Below are positions 9,505-18,377 of a stretch of 64,000 bases of DNA, piece after piece. This stretch comes from Reichenbachiella agarivorans (GTDB lineage Bacteria; Bacteroidota; Bacteroidia; Cytophagales; Cyclobacteriaceae): contig NZ_CP106679.1 in the NCBI RefSeq assembly GCF_025502585.1, positions 2,697,501 to 2,761,500 of the forward strand, read 5' to 3'. Under the pieces are notes generated by a model. The model made no database searches and had not been told where the DNA came from. It was given only the letters and a program-made list of their open reading frames with translations. Each line of letters opens with the position of its first letter. Position 1 is the stretch's first letter. Both the position numbers and the translations under genes were made by a program.

Positions 9505-10965
9505 ATGGAGGAAAAAATATTACAGTCATATCGGGTCAAAGAACACCTCTTGGATGAGGTTTTTGACCATAACGGAACGATCAAAAAACCCTATAAAAAA
9601 CTTTACAGTCACTTTAATAAGTACAATTCGGAGGACTTCAGGAAAGTCAATGACGCGACCAAATTATCCTTCTTGATGCAAGGGATCACGTTTGCGACCT
9701 ATGCGGAAAACCCCAAGGGTACGGAGAGGATTTTTCCGTTTGACCTGATGCCACGAATCATCACGAGTACAGAATGGGCAGAGTTGGAAAAGGGATTGAT
9801 TCAGAGAAATTTGGCGATCAACCTGTTTTTGAAGGATATCTATAACGATAAGAAAATTCTCAAGGATAAGGTCGTCCCTTCGGAGTTGATATTTTCCTCT
9901 GTGAATTACAACAAGTACATGGTAGATTTTGAGCCTCCAGGAGGAATCTATAACCATATCTCGGGTACGGATTTGATCAAACACAGCGATGGCAAATTTT
10001 ATGTCCTAGAGGATAATGTCAGATGTCCCTCTGGAGTGAGCTATGTATTGAGCAATCGCGACGCACTCAAAAAGGCTTTGTCCCTTTTGTTTAAGGAGCT
10101 CCGTGTTGGGACGGTCTTTGATTATGCAGAGGCATTGTCTACCTGTCTTCATTCTGTAGCGCCAGAGGGCGTAGATAGTGCCACATGTGCGGTATTGACG
10201 CCAGGTATGTACAATGCCGCTTACTTCGAACATAGCTTCTTGGCGCAAAGCATGGGATTACAGCTAGTCGAGGGGCGAGATTTGTTTGTGGATCATGGCT
10301 TTTTGTACATGAAGACCATCTATGGCAAGAAGAAACTGGATGTACTCTATCGTCGAGTGGATGATGAGTTTTTGGATCCATTGGTGTACCGTGCTGATTC
10401 TATGCTCGGCGTACCAGGATTGATGGATGTCTATAGACAGGGCAATGTCAGTATCATCAATGCTCCTGGTACAGGTGCATCTGATGACAAGGCGGTTTAT
10501 TCTTTCATTCCTCAAATCATCAAGTATTACTTGGACGAAGATCCGATTCTCAACAATGTACATACCTATCAGTGCGAAATCCCTGCTGAGATGGATCACG
10601 TCCTCAACAACATGGAGAATCTGGTGATCAAGCCCGTGGATCAAAGTGGCGGTTATGGTATTTTCATCGGGAGTGGTGCCAGCAAGGCCGAAATCGAAGA
10701 GATGAAACAAAAGATTAAAAGCGACCCAAGAGAGTATGTAGCGCAACCGATCATGAATCTATCGACACATTCGACCTTCATCGAGGAGTCCAATTGTTTC
10801 GAACCGAGACACGTCGATTTGAGAGCTTTCACCCTATTGGGGCATGATTACCAATACATCCTCAAGGGAGGTCTGACACGAGTCGCACTCAAGAAGGATA
10901 GCTTGATCGTGAACTCCTCGCAAGGTGGAGGGTCCAAGGATACATGGGTAGCGGATGTTGAATAA
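9505..10965 (+). CDS. Circularly permuted ATP-grasp type 2 protein
   Basis: 486 residues from the ATG at 9505 (MEEKILQSYRVKEHLLDEVF). It matches the circularly permuted ATP-grasp family (older names DUF404/DUF407): N-terminal NLFLKDIYNDKKIL, the conserved HISGTDLIKHSDGKFYVLEDN and VRCPSGVSYVLSNRD, GTGASDDKAVYSFIPQII, and the nucleotide-binding NLVIKPVDQSGGYGIF. These proteins are predicted carboxylate-amine ligases; no substrate is established. It leads a compact operon with an alpha-E gene and a transglutaminase-like gene, a combination conserved in many bacteria and proposed to make or attach a peptide. An in-frame GTG 60 bases upstream would add an atypical N-terminus. Confidence 0.9.
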   Translation: MEEKILQSYRVKEHLLDEVFDHNGTIKKPYKKLYSHFNKYNSEDFRKVNDATKLSFLMQGITFATYAENPKGTERIFPFDLMPRIITSTEWAELEKGLIQRNLAINLFLKDIYNDKKILKDKVVPSELIFSSVNYNKYMVDFEPPGGIYNHISGTDLIKHSDGKFYVLEDNVRCPSGVSYVLSNRDALKKALSLLFKELRVGTVFDYAEALSTCLHSVAPEGVDSATCAVLTPGMYNAAYFEHSFLAQSMGLQLVEGRDLFVDHGFLYMKTIYGKKKLDVLYRRVDDEFLDPLVYRADSMLGVPGLMDVYRQGNVSIINAPGTGASDDKAVYSFIPQIIKYYLDEDPILNNVHTYQCEIPAEMDHVLNNMENLVIKPVDQSGGYGIFIGSGASKAEIEEMKQKIKSDPREYVAQPIMNLSTHSTFIEESNCFEPRHVDLRAFTLLGHDYQYILKGGLTRVALKKDSLIVNSSQGGGSKDTWVADVE

Positions 10966-10980
10966 TAAAATTGAAAAGTT

Positions 10981-11916
10981 ATGTTGGCAAGAGTAGCAGA
11001 CAACCTTTATTGGTTGGGTAGATATATAGAAAGAACGGAACACCTGAGCAGGTATTTGAATATCCAATATTTTTCGGCCTTGGATACCACTTCCGATTAC
11101 CAGAGAGATTTGGCACTGAAGAGCATCGCCAACATGGTGGGCATAGATAGTGAAGGTGAGGGCTATGCCTTTGAGGAGGAGATTCTAGTAGCTGTGGCGA
11201 TGGATGAGTCCAACCAGGCATCAATCAAGTCTTGTATGCATTTTGCAAGAGAAAATGCCCGTGGTGCAAGAGATTTGATTTCCCGAGAAGTATGGAATGC
11301 AATCAACAAGTTTTACAGGTTTATCAATGACTATCCTGAGGATTATTACAAGACACAGGGCCTCTTTGATTTTACACACACCACGATCGAAAACTGCGCC
11401 ATCATCAAGAACCGTATCCAATCTACGATGCTGCACGACGAGGTGTGGGCATTCGCCAAAATGGGACTTCATATAGAACGTGCAACACAAATCACCCGAA
11501 TCTTGATTAGCAAGTTTGAAGACATTAAGCGAGTCAAGGAGAGGGACAACAAATCTGTTGAAAGTTTTCAGCTGGTCACTCTGCTCAAATCAGCAGAAGG
11601 ACTGGATATGTATCATCGAGAGTATTCTATCTTGCCACAGCAAAAGGAGACTTTGGAATTTATGGTGTTGAATGCCCGGTTTCCACGATCTATCACCTAC
11701 AATGTGAGCTCGTTGCGCAAGCACATCCTACAAGTAGCTCCCAATAAGGGTATCGAAAAAGATAGCATAGAGTGGAATATTGGGCGCATGAGCGAATATT
11801 TGAAATACCTGACCGTAGAAGAATTTGCTGACGACCCGTTGAGTTTTTTGAACAAAACACTCGTATATCTCAATGATTTGAATAGTTTGCTAAGCAAAGA
11901 ATATTTGAATCATTGA
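10981..11916 (+). CDS. Alpha-E domain protein (DUF403)
   Basis: 311 residues, all-helical, with the diagnostic start MLARVADNLYWLGRYIERTE and a later KMGLHIERATQITRIL. It is the obligate partner of the permuted ATP-grasp proteins; in some bacteria the two are fused. Its biochemical role is unknown. It begins 15 bases after the ATP-grasp stop and ends 3 bases before the transglutaminase-like gene, so all three should be co-translated. There is no signal peptide. Confidence 0.92.
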   Translation: MLARVADNLYWLGRYIERTEHLSRYLNIQYFSALDTTSDYQRDLALKSIANMVGIDSEGEGYAFEEEILVAVAMDESNQASIKSCMHFARENARGARDLISREVWNAINKFYRFINDYPEDYYKTQGLFDFTHTTIENCAIIKNRIQSTMLHDEVWAFAKMGLHIERATQITRILISKFEDIKRVKERDNKSVESFQLVTLLKSAEGLDMYHREYSILPQQKETLEFMVLNARFPRSITYNVSSLRKHILQVAPNKGIEKDSIEWNIGRMSEYLKYLTVEEFADDPLSFLNKTLVYLNDLNSLLSKEYLNH

Positions 11917-11919
11917 CCC

Positions 11920-12765
11920 ATGTCCAAATACAAACTGACGTATCAGACAACCAACTCGTACGAGAATATCGTCAAAGAGGCGTTGTTCGCTTTGAAGGTC
12001 ATTCCTATCTCTAACGAGCAACAACAACTGTTGTCGTATTCTGCCAAAAACAACCTGTGTGAGGATTTTTATCTGCAGCCCAATTTGTTCGGATTTAATC
12101 AGTTGATGCTTCGGATTGCCAAGCGTTTTGATCAACTGGATGTCACAGTGGTTTGTCACGTGGAGGTCGCACCGATCAATCCGTACCAGTCTTTGGATGT
12201 GGCTGTGGAGGAAGAAAAGGATTTAATTCATTCGTTAGATTTCAAGATAGATCATCATACATTTTTGGATATGACGCCAAGTACTTTTATAGATTTGGCC
12301 AGCTTACCCAAAGATTTGGTCAAATCCCATGATCAAACATGCGAATCCTATCTCAAGGATTTGAATGCCTATATCTATACACAGTTTCAGTTCAATGACG
12401 ATGTGAATAGTTTTTCCAATACACCTCAAGACACATTTCAGCAAAAAAATGGCGTATGTCAGGATTTTGCTCAAGTATTCATTGCTTCGTGCAGGGCCAA
12501 CGGCATCCCAGCTCGTTATGTCTCTGGTTATTTGAATCAGGGGGCGGGCTATGTAGGATCCGCCATGATGCATGCATGGGTAGAGGCTTTCATTCCAGGC
12601 AAAGGTTGGCAAGGCTATGATCCAACCAACAACTTGTTGCGTGATAGCAACTATGTCAAGGTCTGTCATGGGGTTGACTATGACGACTGTGCACCGATCA
12701 AAGGAATTTTGAATACACATGGAGAGAACCAGACTGCCTACAAAGTGGAGGTCGTTCAGCAGTGA
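11920..12765 (+). CDS. Transglutaminase-like cysteine protease family protein
   Basis: 281 residues with an N-terminal beta domain (SKYKLTYQTTNSYENIVKEA) and a C-terminal transglutaminase core. The catalytic triad is visible: Cys in KNGVCQDFAQVF, His in SAMMHAWVEAFIPG, and Asp in GWQGYDPTNN. Members act as peptidases or amide-forming enzymes on peptides. Placement directly behind the ATP-grasp and alpha-E genes is the usual one and suggests it processes the same product. No signal sequence is seen. No proteasome-like Anbu gene, sometimes found in such clusters, is nearby. Confidence 0.9.
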   Translation: MSKYKLTYQTTNSYENIVKEALFALKVIPISNEQQQLLSYSAKNNLCEDFYLQPNLFGFNQLMLRIAKRFDQLDVTVVCHVEVAPINPYQSLDVAVEEEKDLIHSLDFKIDHHTFLDMTPSTFIDLASLPKDLVKSHDQTCESYLKDLNAYIYTQFQFNDDVNSFSNTPQDTFQQKNGVCQDFAQVFIASCRANGIPARYVSGYLNQGAGYVGSAMMHAWVEAFIPGKGWQGYDPTNNLLRDSNYVKVCHGVDYDDCAPIKGILNTHGENQTAYKVEVVQQ

Positions 12766-12833
12766 GTTACCTTCGCAGATACTTAGTTTTGTCACTGGAC
12801 GAACAGTGGCTTCAAATGTAACGTATAGGATCA

Positions 12834-12853
12834 ATATGCTGTTTTGAGCATAT
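12834..12853. promoter_or_regulatory. Inverted repeat before ogt
   Basis: Perfect 7-base arms ATATGCT and AGCATAT around a 6-base loop GTTTTG. It ends 17 bases before the ogt start and lacks a T run, so an operator or leader hairpin is more likely than a terminator. Confidence 0.4.
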
Positions 12854-12870
12854 GAACACTGATACAAACC

Positions 12871-13401
12871 ATGCAAAACTTTATTTCTATTCAGTATTAT
12901 CATAGTCCAGTAGGCGAGCTGTTGTTGGGTGCTTATGAAAATCAACTTTGTATATGTGACTGGCGATACCGCAAAATGCGCCCAACTGTTGACAAGCGTA
13001 TTCAGGCTGCTGTGAATGCTGTTTACGTGGAGCAAGAGGATCAGGTGATCTCTCAATGTATCACGCAGCTAGAGGAATATTTCCGAAAGGAGCGAAGAAC
13101 ATTTGATATCCCACTTTTAATGCTAGGGTCTGATTTTCAAAAGCACGTATGGAACGAACTGATACTGATACCGTTTGGTGAAACTCAATCCTATATGGGA
13201 CTCGCACAAAAACTAAACAATGTGGGAGCGATCCGCGCAGTGGCCTCTGCCAATGGAGCCAATGCACTTTCAATATTGGTGCCTTGTCATCGCATCATCG
13301 GCTCTGATGGAGATTTGACTGGATATGCGGGAGGCTTGTCTGCCAAAAAAAGGCTTTTGGAGTTAGAAGGAAGTCTGTCGCAGCAGATGACACTATTCTA
13401 G
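12871..13401 (+). CDS. ogt: Methylated-DNA--protein-cysteine methyltransferase
   Basis: 176 residues. It repairs O6-alkylguanine by transferring the alkyl group to its own Cys. The acceptor site is in ILVPCHRIIGSDG (PCHR), preceded by the conserved AIRAVASANGANALS segment and followed by GYAGGLSAKKRLLELE. An N-terminal ribonuclease-like domain (FISIQYYHSPVGELLLGAY) is present and no Ada-type regulatory domain is attached, so this is the Ogt form. It appears monocistronic; the inverted repeat just upstream may control it. Confidence 0.93.
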   Translation: MQNFISIQYYHSPVGELLLGAYENQLCICDWRYRKMRPTVDKRIQAAVNAVYVEQEDQVISQCITQLEEYFRKERRTFDIPLLMLGSDFQKHVWNELILIPFGETQSYMGLAQKLNNVGAIRAVASANGANALSILVPCHRIIGSDGDLTGYAGGLSAKKRLLELEGSLSQQMTLF

Positions 13402-13432
13402 TCAGCCAACTGTTTTTTTACACAATGTTAAT

Positions 13433-13460
13433 ATTAGAATGAATCAACAATCATTCTAAT
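13433..13460. promoter_or_regulatory. 10-base inverted repeat before chemoreceptor gene
   Basis: Perfect arms ATTAGAATGA (13433-13442) and TCATTCTAAT (13451-13460) with an 8-base loop, 47 bases before the chemoreceptor start. No T run follows on the plus strand, so an operator is a better guess than a terminator for ogt, although a weak terminator cannot be excluded. Confidence 0.45.
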
Positions 13461-13507
13461 CACCTAGTCTTGTAGCGCAGTTAATTCATGAAAAATTAGG
13501 TTCAGCT

Positions 13508-15943
13508 ATGCAGATTTTCAAAGGCCTCTCAGGGAAATTCATCATTTCCTATTTACTCACTTTGCTGTTTGGGGTATGGACTTATTTTGCCCTTCAGAAT
13601 ATTTCCAATTATGAATCATTGAAGGACAGTCTTCAGGATATGCACTTGTCACTGCTACAGGCTCGACAATTTGAACATGAGTTTTTGACCAGGGATTTTA
13701 GGGAAGTTGATTTCTTGGAGACTGGTTATTCTATCAACCTGACCAACAATCAATCAATCATAGACAGTCTCAGGGCTTTCAATTTCCAGTTGAGGGAAGA
13801 AGAAATAATTGCAGCGGATGAGTTAGATTCTACTGCAGCCCTCTTACATAGTTATTCAGAGATTATGTCACAGTTGGCGCTACAGTTGCACCAGCGTGGA
13901 TTCAAGGATCATGGCATGGAAGGCAGGCTACGTCGAGCCATACATGAGGTGGAAAACGCCGATTACGAATACGATAAAGTACTGATGCTGATGCTAAGAA
14001 GGCATGAAAAGGACTTTTTTCTGAGACATGATTTGAAGTACTTAGACAAGTTCAACGAGGGTATAATTGATTTGAAAAACAACATCATGGAGGTAGGAAA
14101 GCAAGATTTGGATAAACGAGATCAGATTTTGGCACGCATCGATTCCTATCAGAAGAATTTCAATCAAATCGTAGAAATGAATCAAGTGATCGGACTGGAC
14201 GAGAACGATGGACTTTTGGGGGAACTTAATGTGGTTTCTATGGCTCTTTCTGCCGCAGTAGACGACCTCATTTTAAAGGTGGGGATACATGCGGATCGAA
14301 AGGTCAGGTACAATATATATGCTGTGGTTGTATTGATGATTATCATCCTAGCCATAGGAGTGGTGATCTTATATACCCATATATTTAAAATCACCAGAAA
14401 TATCAATGTTATCAATAGCAGTGCAACCAAATTGGCAAATGGTCGATTTCCGACCTTGGCCAAGGTGAATTCTCGGGATGAACTGGGTAAAGCTCACAGC
14501 GCACTCAATGTATTGATTGAAGGTTTGAGAGCCAAAACGCAGTTTGCTTTGGAGGTAGGGCAAGGTAAACTAGATACACAACTGGATGTACTAGGTAAAA
14601 AGGATCAACTGGGTAGTTCGCTCATAGAGCTAAAAGTTAACCTCAAACGTGCCTTGTTGGAAATCCATCATGTGGTGAGAGAAGCGGGTAAAAATGGTGA
14701 GTTAAAAACTCGTGTTTCACTGGATGACAAATTGGGAGTTTGGGAAGATTTTAGCAAGGCTATCAATAAGCTGTTGGAGTCACTGACGCTTCCTTTCGAA
14801 CAGGTCAATCAAATCGTGCAGGATATGTCCAACGGAGATTTTACGACTAGGTACCAAGGAGAGACCAAAGGCGAGATAGCCCTCTTGGCACAAAACCTCA
14901 ACAGTTCACTAGACAAGTTGAATGAATTGCTGATCAATATATCTGAACATGCAGATCAAATCAATGATTCTTCGTCAGCTATGTTGGTACTCAATGCCGA
15001 AATGGGAAACAGTACCTCAGAGATCGCCTCAGCTACCTCTCAAATGAGTGCAGGAGCTCAAAATCAGGTAATCAAAGTAGATGAATCTTCTACACTGGTA
15101 GAAGCAATTCTAAACTCATCTGATGAAATGGCGAAGCGGTCCGAGTCTATCAATTTGGCAGCCAAAACAGGCTATGAAGACAGTGAGCATGGAGCCAAGA
15201 TGTCGCGTGAGATGGTCAATAGCATCACACAAATTGCGAACTACACAGAGGAAGCCAATCAATCCATGGATGTACTCACCGAGCGATCCAAGGAAATCAA
15301 CAGAGTGCTACGGGTTATGAATGATATCTCATCTCAAACCAATCTGCTGGCACTCAATGCCGCAATAGAGGCGGCGCAGGCGGGGGATTCTGGAAGAGGA
15401 TTTGCGGTAGTAGCAGAAGAAATCAGAAAATTGGCAGAAGATTCTAAGAAGGCTGCCAAAGAAATAGAGATACTGGTTTCGGATGTACAGAAAGATACCT
15501 CGTCCGCATCCCAAGTAATAGACTTGATGCGCTCTGCCGTAGATTCAGGAGAAAAAATCTCTAAAGAGGCAGAAGAGGTGTTTTACAGAATATCCAAGTC
15601 ATCAGCCAATACACTATCCCTGTCTCAGGATATTTTGGATGCCTCAGCGACACAAAAGGGAGACATTACCCAGATCGTGAGTATCACAGAAAGTATCGTG
15701 GTGATCGCTGAGCAAACCGCCGCAGGTACAGAGCAAGTAGCGACTTCTGCCGTAGAACTAGCGCAGGGCATGAAGGATTATAATTCTCGTTCACGCGCCC
15801 TATCGGATATTGCTCATGACTTGAAGTTGATTTTGTCGAGATTCAAAACCAAAGTCGGTGTTGAGGAAGCTGTTCAAACTCAGGTAGATCTATACGAACC
15901 ACAACCGATGAAACAACCGCCCCTTGCGCAGGAATTGGCTTAG
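13508..15943 (+). CDS. Methyl-accepting chemotaxis protein with several HAMP units
   Basis: 811 residues. Membrane segments at about 10-29 and 268-291 enclose a helical periplasmic sensor of some 240 residues. [19 protein letters not shown] and ARQFEHEFL in it resemble the helical bimodular (HBM) sensor type. After the second membrane segment I see four HAMP-like units (about 292-338, 343-385, 388-428, 431-473) instead of one. The signalling domain follows, with the conserved hairpin tip around [20 protein letters not shown] (near residue 610). It should couple to CheA/CheW, none of which is in the window. It lacks a C-terminal receptor-methylase tether pentapeptide. Confidence 0.92.
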   Translation: MQIFKGLSGKFIISYLLTLLFGVWTYFALQNISNYESLKDSLQDMHLSLLQARQFEHEFLTRDFREVDFLETGYSINLTNNQSIIDSLRAFNFQLREEEIIAADELDSTAALLHSYSEIMSQLALQLHQRGFKDHGMEGRLRRAIHEVENADYEYDKVLMLMLRRHEKDFFLRHDLKYLDKFNEGIIDLKNNIMEVGKQDLDKRDQILARIDSYQKNFNQIVEMNQVIGLDENDGLLGELNVVSMALSAAVDDLILKVGIHADRKVRYNIYAVVVLMIIILAIGVVILYTHIFKITRNINVINSSATKLANGRFPTLAKVNSRDELGKAHSALNVLIEGLRAKTQFALEVGQGKLDTQLDVLGKKDQLGSSLIELKVNLKRALLEIHHVVREAGKNGELKTRVSLDDKLGVWEDFSKAINKLLESLTLPFEQVNQIVQDMSNGDFTTRYQGETKGEIALLAQNLNSSLDKLNELLINISEHADQINDSSSAMLVLNAEMGNSTSEIASATSQMSAGAQNQVIKVDESSTLVEAILNSSDEMAKRSESINLAAKTGYEDSEHGAKMSREMVNSITQIANYTEEANQSMDVLTERSKEINRVLRVMNDISSQTNLLALNAAIEAAQAGDSGRGFAVVAEEIRKLAEDSKKAAKEIEILVSDVQKDTSSASQVIDLMRSAVDSGEKISKEAEEVFYRISKSSANTLSLSQDILDASATQKGDITQIVSITESIVVIAEQTAAGTEQVATSAVELAQGMKDYNSRSRALSDIAHDLKLILSRFKTKVGVEEAVQTQVDLYEPQPMKQPPLAQELA

Positions 15944-15989
15944 TCTACAGTGAATCATCGATCGTGGGCTTGATCCAGAATAGGACTGT

Positions 15990-16364
15990 TTAGGTTTTGA
16001 TCACGTATGAGTGCATTTCTTTGATGATGGAGCTGCCTGCACTGGCAAAATGATATACATCACAAAAGGCGTACGTTTTATCTCCCATTTTCATCTCCCC
16101 ATTGAGTGAAGCTTCTTTGCCGTGCGTAATGATAGTATGTATGACTACTTCGTCTGCTACATAGCTTTTCATGGCATTGATTTCCAAGGAAAACTGTTCT
16201 TTTCCTTGGATGGATTGGTCTCCGTAGATCTCCCATAGGATATCATCGCTGACATGCTTGATGATAAAATCCACATCTCCTGTTGCAAAGGCAATGTTAA
16301 AATCTTTGAGGAAGCTTTTTCTGGGGGCGTTTCCACAATCGGGTATGACAGTTATTTTGGTCAT
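15990..16364 (-). CDS. SnoaL/NTF2-like small protein
   Basis: 124 residues with the pattern of the NTF2-like cone fold: an N-terminal helix ending in FATGDVDFIIKHVSDDILWEI, a GDQSIQGKEQF turn, and strands KMGDKTYAFCDVYHF. Such proteins are small-molecule isomerases, hydratases or binding proteins; the catalytic residues here cannot be assigned. It lies in a group with a VOC-family gene on the same strand and a GlxA-type regulator on the other, a common arrangement for stress or metabolite-response genes. Confidence 0.7.
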   Translation of the reverse strand: MTKITVIPDCGNAPRKSFLKDFNIAFATGDVDFIIKHVSDDILWEIYGDQSIQGKEQFSLEINAMKSYVADEVVIHTIITHGKEASLNGEMKMGDKTYAFCDVYHFASAGSSIIKEMHSYVIKT

Positions 16365-16433
16365 TGTATTGATACAATTTATATGGTGGTAGACAAGGTT
16401 TTGAAGTCATTGTGCAAATGATGTTTAGTCATT

Positions 16434-16826
16434 TTACATTTTGTGATGATCCATATACAAGAGATTCCATCGGTGACCATCTAGGTCTGCAAAGGCACAG
16501 CCATACATCCACCCTTGAATGTCAGCGGGTGATGAAAACACCTTACCTCCAGCTGCTTCTACTTTCAAGACCATATCATCGATATATGCCCTATCAGGCG
16601 CACCTATCGAAATGAGTACTTCTGTACTCTTAGTAGTATCTGTGATTGTTTGTAAGGCATATTTTTCAAACTGTGTTTTGGTCACCATCATGACAGGAAC
16701 TCCTCCGATTTTAAATCCAATCATTTCTGGAGCATCACGCAAGGCCTCAAAGCCTAATGCACTGAAAAATGCCTTTGTTTTTGTTAAATCTCTTACGGGC
16801 AGATTGAGCCACAACTCTTGTTTCAT
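16434..16826 (-). CDS. VOC (glyoxalase-like) family protein
   Basis: 130 residues from the ATG at 16826 (MKQELWLNLPVRDLTKTKAF). The longer frame would add 16 atypical residues. The two beta-alpha-beta-beta-beta modules of the vicinal oxygen chelate fold are recognisable: LPVRDLTKTKAFFSALGFEA, and AGGKVFSSPADIQGWMYGCA followed by DLDGHRWNLLYMD. Members include glyoxalases, dioxygenases and antibiotic-binding proteins; substrate and metal dependence are not apparent. It is divergent from the GlxA-type regulator, so that regulator may control it. Confidence 0.8.
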   Translation of the reverse strand: MKQELWLNLPVRDLTKTKAFFSALGFEALRDAPEMIGFKIGGVPVMMVTKTQFEKYALQTITDTTKSTEVLISIGAPDRAYIDDMVLKVEAAGGKVFSSPADIQGWMYGCAFADLDGHRWNLLYMDHHKM

Positions 16827-16940
16827 AGTTTTGTTTGTTTTTGTTTTATCAAAAATCCGAAAAATGATTGTCAATTATACTGTGCTGATACGACATTGTG
16901 AGGGGTTGATCGCGACACGATTAGTTTGTAGCTTGCTTGT

Positions 16941-17936
16941 ATGAAGCACATCTCTATTCTTGTACCAGAAGGTGACACCAGTCTCAGCAATCTAGAGGCT
17001 ACATACAAAATGTTTACCATGACCAATGGTCATTTAGCACGCGTCGGTCAATCGCAACGCTTCGATGTACATCTGGTAGGCCTCACCAAACGAAACCAAC
17101 TGAGCAACGGTATATTTAGGATCCATCCAGATACGACTATTGATGAAGTGAGCAAGACAGATCTTATCATTATTCCTGCTATTCATGGAGACATTCATAC
17201 GGTTTTGAAACTCAACCAGGCATTTATTCCATGGATTGTAGGTCAATATGCGAAGGGAGCTGAAGTGGCTAGCCTATGCATAGGCGCTTTTTTGCTGGCC
17301 AAAACGGGTCTACTAGATGGAAAGAACTGTGCGACACATTGGTTGATGACCAAGGAGTTTCGAGATATGTATCCAGACGTCAACCTAGTGGATGACAAAA
17401 TCATCACTGACGAACAAGGTATCTACACGAGTGGGGGTGCTTATTCCTCTTTGAACCTCAACCTGTACCTCATCGAGAAATTTGTTAACAGAGACATGGC
17501 CATACTTTCTTCAAAAATCTTTGAAATCGACATCAACCGACACAGTCAATCTCCCTTCATCATTTTTAAGGGACAGAAAGATCATGAGGATGAGGTCGTA
17601 GTACAAGCTCAGGAATATATCGAAACCCATTTTGCTGAAAAAATCAGTATCGATGAACTTTGTGATCGCTTTTCTACTGGTAGACGGACCTTTGAACGGA
17701 GGTTCAAAAAGGCCACTTCAAACACCATTGTGGAATATTTACAGCGAGTAAGGGTCGAAGCAGCCAAAAAATTGTTAGAATCTGACCGAGCAGGTGTCAA
17801 TCAAGTCATGTATGAAGTAGGCTATACAGATACGAAGGCATTTAGGGAGCTATTCAAAAAGATTGCTGGCATGTCACCTTTGGATTATCGCAATCGGTAT
17901 TGCAAGCAGGCGGTCATGAATCCTACCATCGGGTAG
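16941..17936 (+). CDS. GlxA-family AraC regulator (DJ-1/PfpI plus AraC HTH)
   Basis: 331 residues. The N-terminal half is a DJ-1/PfpI-like domain (KHISILVPEGDTSLSNLEA; nucleophile-elbow region EVASLCIGAFLLAKTGLLDG with Cys; THWLMTKEF). The C-terminal 100 residues are an AraC helix-turn-helix pair (ISIDELCDRFSTGRRTFERR and VMYEVGYTDTKAFRELFKK). Such proteins are transcription regulators that probably sense a small metabolite through the DJ-1 part. It diverges from the VOC gene at 16826, so the 114-base spacer is the likely control region. Confidence 0.92.
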   Translation: MKHISILVPEGDTSLSNLEATYKMFTMTNGHLARVGQSQRFDVHLVGLTKRNQLSNGIFRIHPDTTIDEVSKTDLIIIPAIHGDIHTVLKLNQAFIPWIVGQYAKGAEVASLCIGAFLLAKTGLLDGKNCATHWLMTKEFRDMYPDVNLVDDKIITDEQGIYTSGGAYSSLNLNLYLIEKFVNRDMAILSSKIFEIDINRHSQSPFIIFKGQKDHEDEVVVQAQEYIETHFAEKISIDELCDRFSTGRRTFERRFKKATSNTIVEYLQRVRVEAAKKLLESDRAGVNQVMYEVGYTDTKAFRELFKKIAGMSPLDYRNRYCKQAVMNPTIG

Positions 17937-17942
17937 TGGGCT

Positions 17943-17974
17943 AAAAAAGAAAAAGCCCCGACTTGATCAGGGCT
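17943..17974 (-). terminator. Intrinsic terminator of the cold-shock gene
   Basis: On the minus strand AGCCCTGA pairs with TCGGGGCT (one G-T wobble) around a 5-base loop and is followed by a long T-rich run (complement of 17943-17954). It lies 34 bases beyond the cold-shock stop and may also halt transcription arriving from the GlxA-type gene. Confidence 0.85.
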
Positions 17975-18007
17975 CAGTAATGAAAAAAAAGTTTGTATAT
18001 CTTAAAA

Positions 18008-18199
18008 TTAAATCGCTCGTACACTCACAGCGTTCAATCCCTTTTTACCTTCCTTTAATTCAAATTCGACATGGTCGCCTTCTTTTACATCGTCAACCAA
18101 ACCTGAGACATGTACGAAGTACTCTTTTTTTGTGTCACTATCAATAACAAAACCATATCCCTTGGATTCGTTAAAGAACTTTACTGTACCGTTATTCAT
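18008..18199 (-). CDS. Cold-shock domain protein
   Basis: 63 residues forming a single cold-shock OB fold that binds single-stranded RNA or DNA. RNP1 is KGYGFV; RNP2 is YFVHVSG rather than the usual VFVHFS form, a drift seen in Bacteroidota Csp proteins. The leader of about 180 bases between this start and the universal stress gene is very AT-rich, which would fit the long 5' leaders of cold-inducible csp mRNAs. A strong terminator follows, so it is monocistronic. Confidence 0.93.
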   Translation of the reverse strand: MNNGTVKFFNESKGYGFVIDSDTKKEYFVHVSGLVDDVKEGDHVEFELKEGKKGLNAVSVRAI

Positions 18200-18377
18200 T
18201 GTATTAGTTATAAAATTAGATTAGAAAGGTAAACTTATTTTTTTACTATCCATAAAATATGAAAATAATTCCTGTCTAAAAGACTATAATTTAACATCAA
18301 TTTTACTCGGAATGGCGGTTATTAAACTATTTTATAAACTTGATTAAGAGACTACTAATGAGGTTATCTCATGATCA

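Noticed and set aside
10264-10746. 160-residue minus-strand frame inside the ATP-grasp gene
   Set aside because: It lies wholly antisense to a well-supported gene and shows no family signature.
18008-18199. Degenerate, non-functional cold-shock protein because of the altered RNP2
   Set aside because: RNP1 and key aromatic residues are kept and a proper terminator follows, so the gene is probably active.
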